Shown here: one piece after another, positions 32,640 through 44,300 of the stretch
How the letters are laid out: each line of letters starts with the position of its first letter
Numbering within the stretch: position 1 is the stretch's first letter
DNA from: Malus domestica
Lineage: Eukaryota; Streptophyta; Magnoliopsida; Rosales; Rosaceae
Direction: 5' to 3'
Assembly: GCF_042453785.1 (NCBI RefSeq)
Contig: NC_091674.1
Coordinates: forward strand, 6,254,001 to 6,318,000
Length of the DNA stretch: 64,000 nt
The notes under the pieces: generated by a model
The model's input: the letters and a program-made list of their open reading frames with translations, nothing else
The model's database searches: none
What the model was told of the DNA's origin: nothing
Position numbers and translations under genes: made by a program

Positions 32640-32915
32640 CAAGTGTAATACAGTTAGAAATACAGTTAGTAAGGTTGTTAGTATTTGGTTAAAATAGTTA
32701 GGATTTCTCTTATAAAAACAGTGTGTGTAATCTTCATTTAGTCAATTAATACAAATACTATTTCTCTCTCTAAACTCTCTCTCTCTCTCTCTCTCTAATA
32801 TTTCTCTGTTCATCCTTTCTTCTTGATTTTCCCTTAAATTCCTAAACATTACAATGTAGTTAACATGGTATCAAAACCACCAGGCTCACACCATGGATTT
32901 TGGTGGTTCCACTTC
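32640..32915 (+). mobile_element. copia 5' LTR fragment with primer-binding site
   Basis: An LTR-like tract with (CT)n at about 32772-32794 ends 'gtagttaaca' at 32875. It is directly followed by TGGTATCAAAACC, a tRNA-Met-type primer site. A short gag-like start (ATG at 32893) is quickly lost. There is no interior or second LTR, so it is a truncated element. The left limit is uncertain. Confidence 0.6.
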
Positions 32916-33090
32916 CCATTATTTTACATTTGTTTCTCGCTTAGTTGCTTTCCAAATTTTCATTAAACATTAGGATAAGTTTCTGGGTGCTTCCGCAATC
33001 GTTCTTTTTACTTCTGGGTTGATTTCTTTCCGATCAAATTCATGAGTCTCCCCGTTCCCGATCGAAAGTTGGAGAAAATTTCAGAGCAAA

Positions 33091-33272
33091 ATGGCGGCAG
33101 AGAAAATGCAGAGAGTCACATCTCCACCGCCGCAATCGGTTGAGGTGTCGAAGAAGAACATAATTTAGGTCTCCAACACCAAGACACCGCTCTTCTTCTA
33201 CGTTAATCTTGCTAAGAGGTACATAAAGCAGTACAATGAGGCTGAGCTCTCTTCACTGGAGATGGCAATCAA
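33091..33272 (+). pseudogene. Alba-family DNA/RNA-binding protein, first exon, interrupted
   Basis: The frame starts with ATG at 33091 (MAAEKMQRVTSPPPQSVEVS). A TAG replaces the Gln codon in the KNRIQVSNTK-like start of the domain. It continues with TPLFFYVNLAKRYIKQYNEAELS and LEMAIN, which matches plant Alba proteins as I know them. An LTR element is inserted at 33273. The frame resumes at 37480 (SVITIAEDLPKD) and is then lost. Alba proteins bind nucleic acids; this copy is dead twice over. Confidence 0.85.
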
Positions 33273-33517
33273 TGTTAGGATCCTAGTTATTGAGTTTATA
33301 TATTTATGGTATTTTGTCTTATCTTTGTAGTAGTTGGCTTCATCCAACGGTTCTGAGGATATAGATGTGTTCCCATCTAGGCACTCATCTGCTAGGGTTG
33401 TATATAAGCCTCCTTTCACCATTTGGGAAAAGCATAATGAAAAGACTTGTTATTTTTTTTCTTACTTTCCTTGCATTTTTCTGTTCTTCCTCCATTCCTA
33501 CGGAATGGGTCCTATCA
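33273..33517 (+). repeat. 5' LTR of the 33.3-37.5 kb element
   Basis: TGTTAGGATCCTAGTTATTG... to ...GGGTCCTATCA. It contains a 'tgtatataag' TATA-like box at about 33398-33408. Confidence 0.9.
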
Positions 33518-33546
33518 TCTGGTATTCAGAGCCTAGGTGTGCTTCC

Positions 33547-34664
33547 ATGGGCAAGCGCACGGCATTGGTGCCCGTGACCGACGTTTCAAAGGCGACACTA
33601 GACAGGCAGTTTCCGCAGCAGCAAATCATCACTTAAATCCAAAACTTGCGTGCCAAGGTCACGCTGATGAACCTACGGCAAGATGCTCTACAGCACCACC
33701 TCGCAGATCTGGCCATCCACACCGCTCACCAGGAGCAACTCCAACAGACTTGTCTTGAGGAGCTCCATTCTCTAAAAACCCAACCCACCACCTTTCCTCA
33801 ACCTACATGGAGTACTTCTCCGCCACAGCCCATTGCTACCTTCCACCCGTCGAGGACCCTTTTCGCTGCTGGTCCTTCGTCCCCCTCTCCTACCACACCG
33901 CCATTCCACTCCTCTTCCCACCCCGTTTGTCATTTCCCCACCTCCAGATATTTACCCCAGTCCTCCAGCGGCTCTGTTTTCCATCCATTTGACTCTGACC
34001 GACATTCCTCCCACCACTACCGCCCCCTCCCCCAATCCACGACCCCCATTTCACCCACGCCTACTAAACCCCTCCCAATTCGTCCATGACCATTCCAACT
34101 CCAGACTTACAGGGGCCGACGACGTCCACACCCGCCGTCTTGGAGTTCACAACGGCATCGCTCGAGTCGATTCTTCATCATGTGAGTCTGGACAAGCAGG
34201 TTCAGCGGGTTACGGAATCCGTGTCTTCTCTGTGTGTTTGCCAAGACAGGTTGCAAACTCAACCTACGGAAGGTGAAGACGGGATAGAGTCTCAATTGGA
34301 GGGTTTGGATTCAACGCTTGGATTGAACCATTTCCGTGCACTTGAATCGACGCCGTCAAACTCTTACCAGAGGCCGCTTATATACTCGACACCACTGACC
34401 TCCATTCCGCACTTGGAGTCAGTTACGAAGGCTCCTTACTTGCTCCTTGTCAACCGTTTTGATTCCCTCAATTTTGCCGGGAATTGGGTCTTCGCCCTCA
34501 GTGCCCATGGGCTATCTTCAAACCACACCATATCTTCCATCGCAGATTCCATCATCTGCACCACCACAGCTAAGACACCATCGTGTTCCACCGTTGCCTT
34601 CTACATCTCCGTCGTTGACAGCAATGACGACTCCGTCCAGAACACGTGCTTCCGTAACGATTGA
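33547..34664 (+). pseudogene. Gag-position ORF of the LTR element
   Basis: From ATG at 33547 the frame gives MGKRTALVPVTDVSKATLDRQ, a stop at 33634-33636, then a possible coiled stretch (NLRQDALQHHLADLAIH, QEQLQQTCLEELHSL) and a long Pro/Ser-rich tract to a stop at 34087. An overlapping +2 frame at 34086-34664 continues (STPAVLEFTTASLESILHHV, QVQRVTESVSSL). Together they look like the coiled N-terminal part of a gag, with a frameshift. I see no zinc knuckle. Confidence 0.5.
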
Positions 34665-37200
34665 GGGTTCCCGCACAACGACTCGTTCTGGCCATGCTTC
34701 TACGCAAATCAAGTGTTTCCTGCAACCAATTTCTTCCGTGGAGATGAAGAGAAAGCCTAAGTCAGAGATCTTTGGCTACCGACAGTCCAAGAACTCTTCG
34801 AATTTCTCCTCCTTCTCTGTAGGATCAACTTTACGCTCTTACTGTTGCACTGATGGTCTCGTCAATACCGTGCTGATTAATGATGTTACCTCATCTCGCT
34901 GGAAGGGTGGCTCTCAGACTAATTGCAATGGCAGTCGAGTTATGCCACCATTGGGTAACCCTACTCCTACGATTGAAGATCTCTGTCCTAAGGAAGATTT
35001 TATTCAGATTGCTCACCGGGTCCCCCGACCAAAGGAACCCGACAAGGCCCTCTGTTGTCAGGTACCCATATTGTGTTCTCCACTGAAAAATGCACAGTTG
35101 CATTTGGAATTTCTTACACACCATATGACCGTTGAAATGATTGTGTTTCATTCCTGTGGGAGCCGCATAAACATATTTGCTGTGTTTGAAAAAATGCTGA
35201 AGAGAGAAATGGCCCAAACATATGTGCCTAACCTTTTACTTGATCCGCACCATTGGATGGAGATTACTATATCGATTCCTGACTTTCTGCTTGTTGAAAT
35301 TAGGGAACATTGTACCATGGATGTGTTTCTTTATGCATTCGAATCCTTTGGTATTGGGAACAAGGTGTACCCTGAATTCTCACTTCATTGTCCTAATTGG
35401 TGGTTCCTAACGAATTCTTTCCTCACTAGAAATGTTCAGAGTGATACTGAGACCATTTTGGTTTCTCCCACTACCTTGTTGACTGGCACTTTTGGATGGG
35501 TGAGTTCGTGCTCTATGGATACTTTTTTAAGGATGATTGTGAAAGCACCGAAGTGGGAGTTTACTAGTAGAGGTTCCATTATTTGTTCTACAATTTGGCA
35601 CAATAATTTAACTATGATAGCCAATGGTATTTTTTACCCTTTCATGAGTGGCTTGACTAAAGTAATTTCCACTTTTCCTTTATCTAGCCATATGATTGAT
35701 ACTATGACATCAGTTTGTCTACTTGTCTCCCATTAAAACACATGTGTTACTAGAACCATTATCAGGCTTTTGGAAAAATTTGCCAACTTGAAATGGCCTA
35801 CAGATGGATATTTTAGACAAGAAGAGGAAGTGTTTGCTGTTCTTATCCGTGGACGCATACCTGATCCTCTCCAAATCATGGCAGAGTCACTTTCTCTTCA
35901 TTTTCAGAAGTTGATTTCCATGGTTCTTTCTCTAGCAGTGGGTACTGAGCAGATTGGTTGCTCTTCTTTTTCTCCTAATCTTGTTGAGATTGAGAACTTC
36001 TATTGGATGATCATCCTTCCCACGTTGCAGTCTCCGTATGCGACTGAGCATCCTATGCTCATGGATAATGCATTGAAAATTTTCATAGCAATCTGGAATG
36101 CAGAGCAATTTGGTAGTTTAGGCCTTGCTTACTTCAATTTTCATGACAATGAGATTACTGCTCTTCTCCAATTCAATCTGGCAATATCTTTTCTAAGCTC
36201 TTATTTCCCTTATGTTCATCGATGGCACATACTTTTTTGAAGCCTATCAGCAAGTTATAAACTATGTCTGCTTGGGATGTTTAAGGCTGCTATGTCTTAC
36301 ACAGGAACATGGTGTTTTGAGCTAATTATCACGCTGGTGAGACATTTTGGGGTCCAGCTGGACCACACTATATATAACCACGCCATTTTAGGACTTTGGA
36401 CTGCCAAGAGTTTTGAACAAACCTGTACTGTGATGTATGGTGTTTTGAGCCATTTTGGAAATGTTCATACTATCAAGACTTGTGCCATTTTGTTTGCAGA
36501 TCATTCCTTCATGGTCAAAGAGCTGTTACATTTGGCCGAGTTGATACAATATTGTGTGGATGATGCCAATTTGTCTGATGCATCGCTACTTACTCTGAGG
36601 ATGCAAGATTATTATTCGATCAACACCAAATTTGATGATACCTACTTGCAGAATGTATCACGGTATAAATTGAAGATCATTTTGGGTCTTTGTTCAGTAC
36701 CATTATATGCATCAGGATCATTAAGGCCAAAGTTCTTCGGTTATTTCACTTTTCTGGATTTTTGGAAGCTAGTGTGCTTGTGGAATGCTAGAAGATTTGG
36801 GAATTTAGCATTTTCACTAAGGGTATATGCGGCTACATATCCGGCAACTAAGGTCAAGTTTGCTAGGATTGAATTGGTACTCCTCTGTTATCTTCTCTAT
36901 CCTTTGCCAACCATGGTTTTTTTTTGGGCTTTCAGCTTTCGTCAAACCAAGGGAGAGGTTGAATACCATTTTACGAGATGTGTGCTTCATAGCTCTTGCA
37001 CTTCTACAGAGATCATGCATGGTAGAAGCACAACTTGGCCGGCTTGGTTCAAAATCTGTTTGGAAACCAATTTTCTTATGGTATGTTGGGAGATTCACAT
37101 TGCGCTGGTTTTGGAGGCATCTTTCATGATACTTTTTTGGAACTCCAAGGCTTGGGTGAACAAGCAACGCAAGCCTCTACATGCCAACTTGACGACATGA
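34447..37200 (+). CDS. Long unidentified ORF of the LTR element (two stops)
   Basis: One frame is open from 34447 to 37200 except for TAA at 35734-35736 and TGA at 36238-36240, about 918 codons in all. Typical stretches are EDLCPKEDFIQIAHRVPRP, MEITISIPDFLLVEIREH, NKVYPEFSLHCPNWWFL and RMQDYYSINTKFDD. It is rich in aromatic residues, Cys and Leu and has no motif I know; in particular there is no YVDD, DSGA or H-C zinc finger. The stops could be recent lesions. The frame may instead be open by chance, which its length argues against but does not exclude. It ends just before the polypurine tract. Function unknown. Confidence 0.45.
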
Positions 37201-37229
37201 GGACATGCCTTCTTTTAAGGGGGAGGGAA

Positions 37230-37474
37230 TGTTAGGATCCTAGTTATTGAGTTGATATATTTATGGTATTTTGTCTTATCTTTGTAGTAGTTGGCTTCAT
37301 CCAACGGTTCTGAGGATATAGATGTGTTCCCATCTGGGCACTCCTCTGCTAGGGTTGTATATAAGCCTCCTTTCACCATTTGGGAAAGGTATGAACGAAA
37401 AAACTTGTTATTTTATTTCTTACTTTCCTTGCATTTTCCTTTTCTTCTCCATTCCTACGGAATGGGTCCTATCA
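37230..37474 (+). repeat. 3' LTR of the 33.3-37.5 kb element
   Basis: Second copy of the 245-bp LTR, nearly identical to 33273-33517. It is followed by ATCAA and then the continuation of the Alba exon. Confidence 0.9.
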
Positions 37475-37934
37475 ATCAACTCGGTTATCACTATTGCTGA
37501 AGATTTACCTAAAGATAGGAATCTCTCTCTCTTTTTGGGTTTGATTTTTTGTGACTCTTGGAATGTTTGGAGAAATGGAAATTGGTGGAAGTTCTTGCCC
37601 TGGTTGAACGTTCAAGTGTGCAAATCTTGGGAGCTCTTCAGGTTATGATTCTGTGCACTCCAACTGTTTGAAGGAATGGATCAGTGAATTCTTTGATCTC
37701 TACTGTGTTCTCTGGTATGGAAGAAAGATCAGATATGGGTGTAGTCCAGGTGTTTGACGAATTGCCCAGCTCAGAATTTTCATGTGAAGATCGGTGCAAA
37801 GTTTGTTTCAAATCGGAGCTGTTGGAGATAGTGGTGTTTGTCGGTGCTAGAGATTCTTTCTTCTTCGCTAGTTCTTTATCTTGAGTTTCAACAATGGTGG
37901 TGCTGTTTGAATCTTGCAGACAATCGTGAAATCA

Positions 37935-38277
37935 GGTACAGGTATTCCACTTGATACTTGTTATTTCCTACATGATCAATTATTTTAGCAGTGTACCAAG
38001 CATCCTTGTAGCCTTCCTCGTCGATGCTGACCTCCACCACAGTCCCGTTTTCAAAGCTTTCTCCTAATGGTTTTTTGCCTCACTTAAATTTCAATATTAA
38101 CTTTCTAGATTTCACCACCATCCCAGACGAACTATTCTCTTCTTGAAAAGGAGGGACCCAAGAGCCATCATCCCAGTCTCTGTAGTTGTTGAAAAGTGTT
38201 GAATTGTTTGGAAAATTGTTGACGCACAAAGCCCTATATGTTTCTTGCCTATGAAAATTGTTGATATGTGGAGTCAT
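37935..38277 (-). pseudogene. Agenet-domain (DUF724-type) gene fragment
   Basis: On the minus strand 38082-38277 gives DWDDGSWVPPFQEENSSSG then MVVKSRKLILKFK and a TGA at 38080-38082. The same frame continues with GKKPLGESFENGTVVEVSID and EEGYKDAWYTAKIIDHVG, ending KYQVEYLY near 37936. F.NG..VEV..DEEGY...W..A is the plant Agenet (Tudor-like) domain of DUF724 proteins, which are thought to act in RNA transport or chromatin reading. Only one domain is left and a stop interrupts it. A Ser/Thr-rich minus-strand stretch at 37640-37930 may be further gene body. Confidence 0.8.
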
Positions 38278-38589
38278 TCAGTTGATATGGAGTTATTCAT
38301 TTTTTGGGTTCTTCCAGTTGTTTGTGATATTTGCTTTCAAGATTCTTCATTTCAAGATCAATGTTTGTGATATTTGGGATATTCGGATTCAAGAATATTG
38401 GTCATTGCTGGATTGTGTGATTTGTATGGTGTTGTCCAGTTCTCTCTCTGCTTCACTGATTTTCTGCAATTCTGTTGAGGAGTTTGTGCAGTAATTTTCC
38501 CTTATCTCAACCTTTAATGTCGAATCTAACCAACTCAGTTGTTAGCATGAATCTACAGTAAGTCCGGTTATACGATGAAGTTTGAAGAA

Positions 38590-38960
38590 GTTGTTAAGGG
38601 TAAATCTCACGAAGGATAATTCCGTGATGTGAATAGGTAAATCCCACGAAGGGTAGAAGAAGTTGCTAAATGGTAAATCCCACGAAGGGTAATTCCATGA
38701 TGCGAGTAGGTAAATCCCACGAAGGGTAATCCTACATAGATGTTGATTTTTTATTTTTTATTTTGTTGAAATTGTGAAGGCCAATGCCATTGTTAAGTTG
38801 TTTTTTGGTAAAATCCACAAAGGGTGATCCCGTGGTACTATAGTTAAGGCCGATGTCATACTATAGTTTGTTAGTTTTCTGTTTTAAAGGTTGATGCCAA
38901 TGTTAAATGAAGATGATGAAATCCCACGAAGGGTAATCCCCCAAGGAATTGTTATAACCG
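38590..38960. repeat. Dispersed short direct repeats
   Basis: 'ggtaaatcccacgaagggtaat' and variants occur six times between 38599 and 38940, with 'ggccaatgccattgttaa'-like phrases alternating from 38775. There is no ORF. The layout resembles the U5 or leader of an LTR element, but no element limits could be set. Confidence 0.6.
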
Positions 38961-39452
38961 GCATGAGGGTGTGTTACAACTTTATAAAAGGCTATTCTTT
39001 GATTCTGTATTATATTAGAAACAAAGGCTTCTGCATACAAATTGGTTCCATAATCTTGCTGAGTATGTTGAAAGAAATATTGGAGAACATTCTGTCTTTG
39101 GAAGATTGTATCTGCAAAAGTGATGTGTGAAATCAATTTGAGGGGCTGAAATTCTTTGGGAAGTTGATTGACGAATATGAAATTGCACCGTTCTTGAGTA
39201 TGGATTTAAGTTCTGAATACCTGTCAGTTTAGTGAGCAAGTAGCATGGTTGAGTATGGATACTTGTCAGTTTAAGTATGGATTTACAGTAGCGATGGTGC
39301 TAAATACATGTCATATGTTAAGATTAGCAAGAAGCAGTGCGAAATTGTTAAGAGCCTGAAGCAATCTAGCAAAAGCATTCAGTCCAGGTCTCTCAACCGG
39401 ATATTAGGTAACATTGATAAGCTTTGATGTACAACCATATGAAGTCTTTGTG

Positions 39453-39587
39453 GCAGAAGAACAGAAGAAGTTGCATCAGCACTGGTTGCAATTGGCAATT
39501 AAAGATACCCCAGCAGCTTATGCAAACTGGATTGAAATGCATTTACAGAGACGACAAATGACAAACTCTTTGGAGAAGTTGCATTAG
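39453..39587 (+). pseudogene. Exon-like fragment, family unknown
   Basis: The + frame from 39453 reads AEEQKKLHQHWLQLAIKDTP, then AAYANWIEMHLQRRQMTNSLEKLH and a stop. Composition (amphipathic, Gln- and Leu-rich, with two Trp) looks like real protein. Its first part is repeated: 'gaagttgcat.agcactggttgcaattggcaa' occurs at 39467 and 39570. I do not recognise the family, and no start or partner exon is visible. Confidence 0.35.
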
Positions 39588-39779
39588 CACTGGTTGCAAT
39601 TGGCAAAATTTATGCTGAGTGCTGGTTCCGCTACTAATTGAGTGGAGACATTTCGTACAAAACTCCACACCCTATTTACTTATTTTTACCTGAGTTTTTC
39701 TTTGTCATTTATTCGTTTTATATTTTCACAAGAAGTTTCTGCAGTTTTAAGTACAGTTGTAAACCGAGCAAATATATGG

Positions 39780-39907
39780 GCAACAAGGTTGATCCAGTCG
39801 TGCAAATTTGAAGCCCTTTTTTTATCCTAGACAGTATCTGTGACCATAAAGAATGACAATTCTATGCAGTTGAAGCCGACAAACCGTTCATTTTATCAGA
39901 AGGGTTA
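39780..39907. repeat. Left edge of duplicated unit D
   Basis: Second copy of the 3547-3669 segment. It runs on into 'aaaactc' without the MITE that interrupts unit A, so it shows the state before insertion. Confidence 0.8.
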
Positions 39908-39944
39908 AAAACTCTTTCTTTCTTTTTTTCTTTTTTTTCTTTTG

Positions 39945-40881
39945 GGACACTTTGGATGCGGTCCTTAGTCATGAATATTCTTTGATTGAAACCTTATTAG
40001 TTTTTAATTTTTTTATTGAGATCCCTGAAATTAATGTGATAATTTATTTCTATGTATGCTACTATTTTTTTTAAATTAAAAATTAGAAATTTTAGTTGTT
40101 TATATAAATGAGATTTTAAATAAAAAAACCATAATTTGTGGGATTAAAAATATTAAAATATAATCTACTATTGTGTGTGTGTGTGAACATGGGTACATTT
40201 ATCAAAATTAACCAAAAAAATCAAAACATGGGTACATTCTTCAAAATCACAAAAAAAAAAGATATTAGGCTTAATAACATTAGTAAATTTCTTTGGTTAA
40301 ACTTGACATGGATACATTTTAAAACCAAAGAAAAAAGAATGTACCCATATAAGTTAAAAAATGGATTAGAAAAAAATTGAATAGATTTTATATTAAAAAA
40401 AATGGTACATTTTACATATAACAAATTTTTATATTTAAGAATGAGTACATTTTAAGATTAAAAAGTTTTACATGAATGGGTACATATAATTAGCATGGGT
40501 ACATTTAGCAAAATAAAAAGTACAAATAAAAAAATATATGGGTACAAATACAAATAAGCTTTAAAAAATATGGGCACAAAAAGAAATTAATATATGAGTA
40601 CAAATTAAAATTGAAAAGAAATTGGTACAAATTAAAAAAAAATTACAAATTAAAAATGGATACAAACTAAAACTAAAAATATATGATAAAAAATTTAGTC
40701 ATAAATATAAATATACTAATTGTAACATTTTTAACATTAAATGAATATATTTAGAAATAAAAAATATTTTATTATTGAAATAATTAATGATTTAATAATA
40801 CCAAGGACCTTGATCAAAAATTGAAAATGAATAGGATTTTAATCAATGGAGTAGTAAAAGGAAGGATGAGAACCTAATTTT

Positions 40882-40921
<40 letters not shown>

Positions 40922-40927
40922 GGGGGG
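39945..40927. mobile_element. AT-rich inserted repeat with GGGTACA motifs and poly-T end
   Basis: Comparison with unit A ('aaaactcaaatattttttctgttaccatgaag') shows that nearly 1 kb was added here before the actin piece. It holds many copies of 'gggtaca(t/a)' and 'gtacatttta' between 40190 and 40680. Its ends are weakly inverted ('ggtccttag..tgattgaa' against 'ccaaggacc..aatcaatgg'). A run of about 34 T is followed by GGGGGGG at 40887-40927. The family is unknown. Confidence 0.5.
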
Positions 40928-40930
40928 TTA

Positions 40931-41066
40931 TCATGAAGTGTGGTGTTGATATTAGGAAGAATCTGTAGGGAAATATTGTCCTCAGTGGAGGCTCCACTAT
41001 GTTCCCTGGAATTGCTGATAGGATGAGCAAAGAGATTTCATTACAGACTTGGCTCCAAGTAGCACC
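40931..41066 (+). pseudogene. Actin fragment D
   Basis: Short actin piece: IMKCGVDIRKNL, a stop-like TAG in place of the Tyr codon, [22 protein letters not shown], and a disrupted end at 'ttggctccaagtagcacc'. A deletion then joins it directly to the 3' UTR ('aacagattttgtattac'), so the last intron and exon are missing. Confidence 0.85.
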
Positions 41067-41367
41067 AACAGATTTTGTATTACTGAAAGGCTTCTTCTAT
41101 TTAAGCAGTTACGGAATTTCCTTTTGTATTCATTTTCGAATTCGATTCATGTCGATTTCTATGTGTTATGACGGGACATGAGCATGGAAGCGAGCTTATT
41201 ATGATTAAGATTTAAATTTTTCGTTACTAGTGCTTTGTTATTGATTTGGTTTGGTTGAAATAAAAAAAATCCCCTTCACTCCTCTTTTTGTTGTTGTATA
41301 TGCCTCATATCTTATCTCGTAATAAAAATTAAATCAATATATATATGTAATCAGAATAATCTTTATG

Positions 41368-44300
41368 TAGGAGCGATATTAGAAAAAAACAATTTAAGAA
41401 ATATAAAAGAATTCTAATAATAATACTCATAAAGAAAAACACAACATCTATACAAGATTAATATAAACAACTAGAGAGAAAGTAAGAAAGACTGACAAAC
41501 TTGGAGATTGAGGCTTGCATAAATGTATTCCTAAAAACAGAATTTCGCTCATACTTGTAGTTTGATAGACGTTCATCACCCATGATTCAATAATCTATAA
41601 TCTGAAGTCAACACACTTCAATCCTAGAACTCTGGCAAACTTTATACATATTTCATACTTTTAAAACACGACTCGGATTTTAACTAAACATTGGAGAAAA
41701 CTCTTTTCTTAATTCTATTTTTTAAAGACAATAGTTCTTGAGTATTTATAGAACCCAATATACTGTTTGCCGAAGAGATGTATCTTTTAGGTTTTAGGTA
41801 ATTAAGTAATACCCCTTAATAGATACATTACTAAAAGGGATGACTCCCCTTGCGGCACCCTTTGATACATGACTTTTAACACTTAACTAACTCTTATTTT
41901 TCATTCATAATTTTTTTAATTAAATATTATAATATATCATTTCCAACAATCCCCCACATGAATGAAAAATTAGAAGAATTTGAGAGTACAAGCAGATGCA
42001 TCGGGAGAGATGTTTTTTGGACTTGAACCTACCCTAATGAATACTTATCGGGTTTACTTTGTGATGCAGTAGATGTGGAAGATCTTGAACTGTTCACCGC
42101 AACAGTAAATTGCGACAATAAGGGACACACATCTCTTATCTTAATATATTATGGTTCATACGGTTGTGTTCATTTGGGTCCTGAACAAATCCCGGAATCA
42201 TGAGAGCTTTAGAGAATTTAGTCATCTCATTCTCATAGAAGCGGCCCTTTTCTACTCTCACATAGGTGACCATTGATTAAAAATAATCTACGTTATTCCT
42301 CTTATTTATAAGATATCATTGTCATTAAGTATAAATATACACCCTAAAACTTCTGCAAACAACTTCCATCATAGGAATGAGGTATATAGTGTGTTAACTT
42401 CTTTGAATTATGTCCAACCAGTTTGCCCATTGAACTTAGACCGTGGGATTTCCAATCAACTAAGTTAGGTTTCTGCCCGGCTGATTCATTAGTTATGTTG
42501 GCTTTAGCCTCATTTCCCTCGATGATCAACTTACTCTCCAGTCAAACCTTTAATATTTGGTACTTTTAGGTTGACTATCTCTAATGTTGTGCACAATCCA
42601 TCTTATGAAATTTTATTTCATATGAGAGTAGTTGTTTTCCAATGTTAAATTAGGACTTTTTCAATAATTTGCTAAGACTAGGAAGTAGACTTCCCCACAT
42701 TTAAGGTATTTGTAAGAAAGTCTCTAACCTTGTATTAAACAATTACTCATTATAAGAGATGACATTTTGATTGTCTCATTCAATTAGCAAATTACATTTC
42801 CATTCTTCTTAAGTAAATCTCATATCTCAAAATAGATAAGTTACCCCACAATTCTTTGATTGTGATTAATTTCGAACATTATCGTTAAATTGATCATGTT
42901 TTGTAATTTAAGAAGTAAGAAACAACTAAGATAGCCTTTTATATTTCTTCTTAGGCATTCAGGCCTCACTAAGCTGTTACAGGCTTTCACACTTTATCAT
43001 CTGAGCTTTTAAATTATCATGGGACTAGAATCCCCACCAAGGAATGTTAATCTTAAATTCATTTGATTCTTCCTTGCTATGACTAGTAACAAGAGAAAGC
43101 TAAACTCTTATCATTGCAAGGTATTCCCAAACTTCCGGAGTCTAATTCTTCTCAAGGGAATTGGCTTTGGTTTCATACATGACTAACATGAAAATATCCA
43201 AGGCCACGCTTGCTTATTATAAAGCCATATTGGGTCTAACGTATTTTGCAAAATGCTCCCACACTTTTAGTGTCTTGTCATTTCTTTCAAAAAGACCCCC
43301 ACACTTTTAATCCAATCATCGTCATTTCAAGACGATAATAACTCATCTAAAATAAGTTCAAATATTTAATTTGAATACAGTATCTTCTTTTGTTATCACA
43401 AAATCTTTCTTACCATGAGTAACCATTGATAAAACACACTCATTGGTTGCCATTGCTTACTAAATAAGCAACATCACGTCTTTCTGCAGGACTTGGCTTT
43501 TAGTCCTGACAATTCACGATTTATGGCAAACCAAGTTTTGTGGTTTCCATTAGACATAGTTTCCATTCATACGAAACTATCCTGTACAACTCAAAGATCA
43601 TATTAACTCACTTAATTAAGACTCTGAGATAATTCACTATGGCCTTGCACATCTGCCTAATAGGGATTAACTGCATCAATTATATAGATGCAATTCCTTT
43701 ACGCAAAAGGAACTTTTCCAAGAACTGCTACGAGTTGGCAGAACCACATCTAACATCCAATCTAAACCCAGTACACCACAATGGCCGTTCTGCACTTATT
43801 GTAGATGATACAAATTTTTAAACTATAAAATTTCACTTGGTAACAAACAATTCTCTTCAAGAAAGAGTCAACGTCAAACATGGATTTTAGATGGATCTCC
43901 ATGATATGCCTAACATAAGTAAAATCTTTCCAAAAAAAAAAAAAACATAAGTAAAATCTTACTTGTAGGGATATGCATGCGGTGTCAGCTAACAGTCATA
44001 TCGTTTCATCCATCTATGTGCAAACATAACCGATTGACACAAAGATAACTCAGATTACATGAAGGTCTTTAAGCATAAAAGCATACAAAGAATATTATAT
44101 CATGGCATTTTCATCATTCCTAATTATGCAATTAGCGACAATTTTACAATATATCTTCATGCTTCAGTATCTCAATTAATTACTTATAAATGAACAGTCA
44201 TACATGTAACATATTATAAATCATGCCAACAAATTCTTGGCCACATACTAATATAAACAGATGATTAATGCAGGTTGAAATTAAACAATTCCTCTTCTTA

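Larger units (their letters stand above)
33273..37474 (+). mobile_element. LTR retroelement with unrecognised ORF, non-autonomous
   Basis: Identical-length LTRs (245 bp) lie at 33273-33517 and 37230-37474. ATCAA flanks both sides (33268-33272 and 37475-37479). The ends are TG...CA, the primer site TGGTATTCAGAGC is at 33520-33532 and a polypurine tract (AAGGGGGAGGGAA) at 37217-37229. The LTRs differ at only a few sites, so insertion is recent. Despite this good preservation, no protease, integrase, RT or RNase H motif could be found on either strand. The element would need enzymes from another element to move. Confidence 0.9.

Noticed and set aside
34891-35217. 108-codon minus ORF within the LTR element
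   Set aside because: Antisense shadow of the long + frame; no domain.
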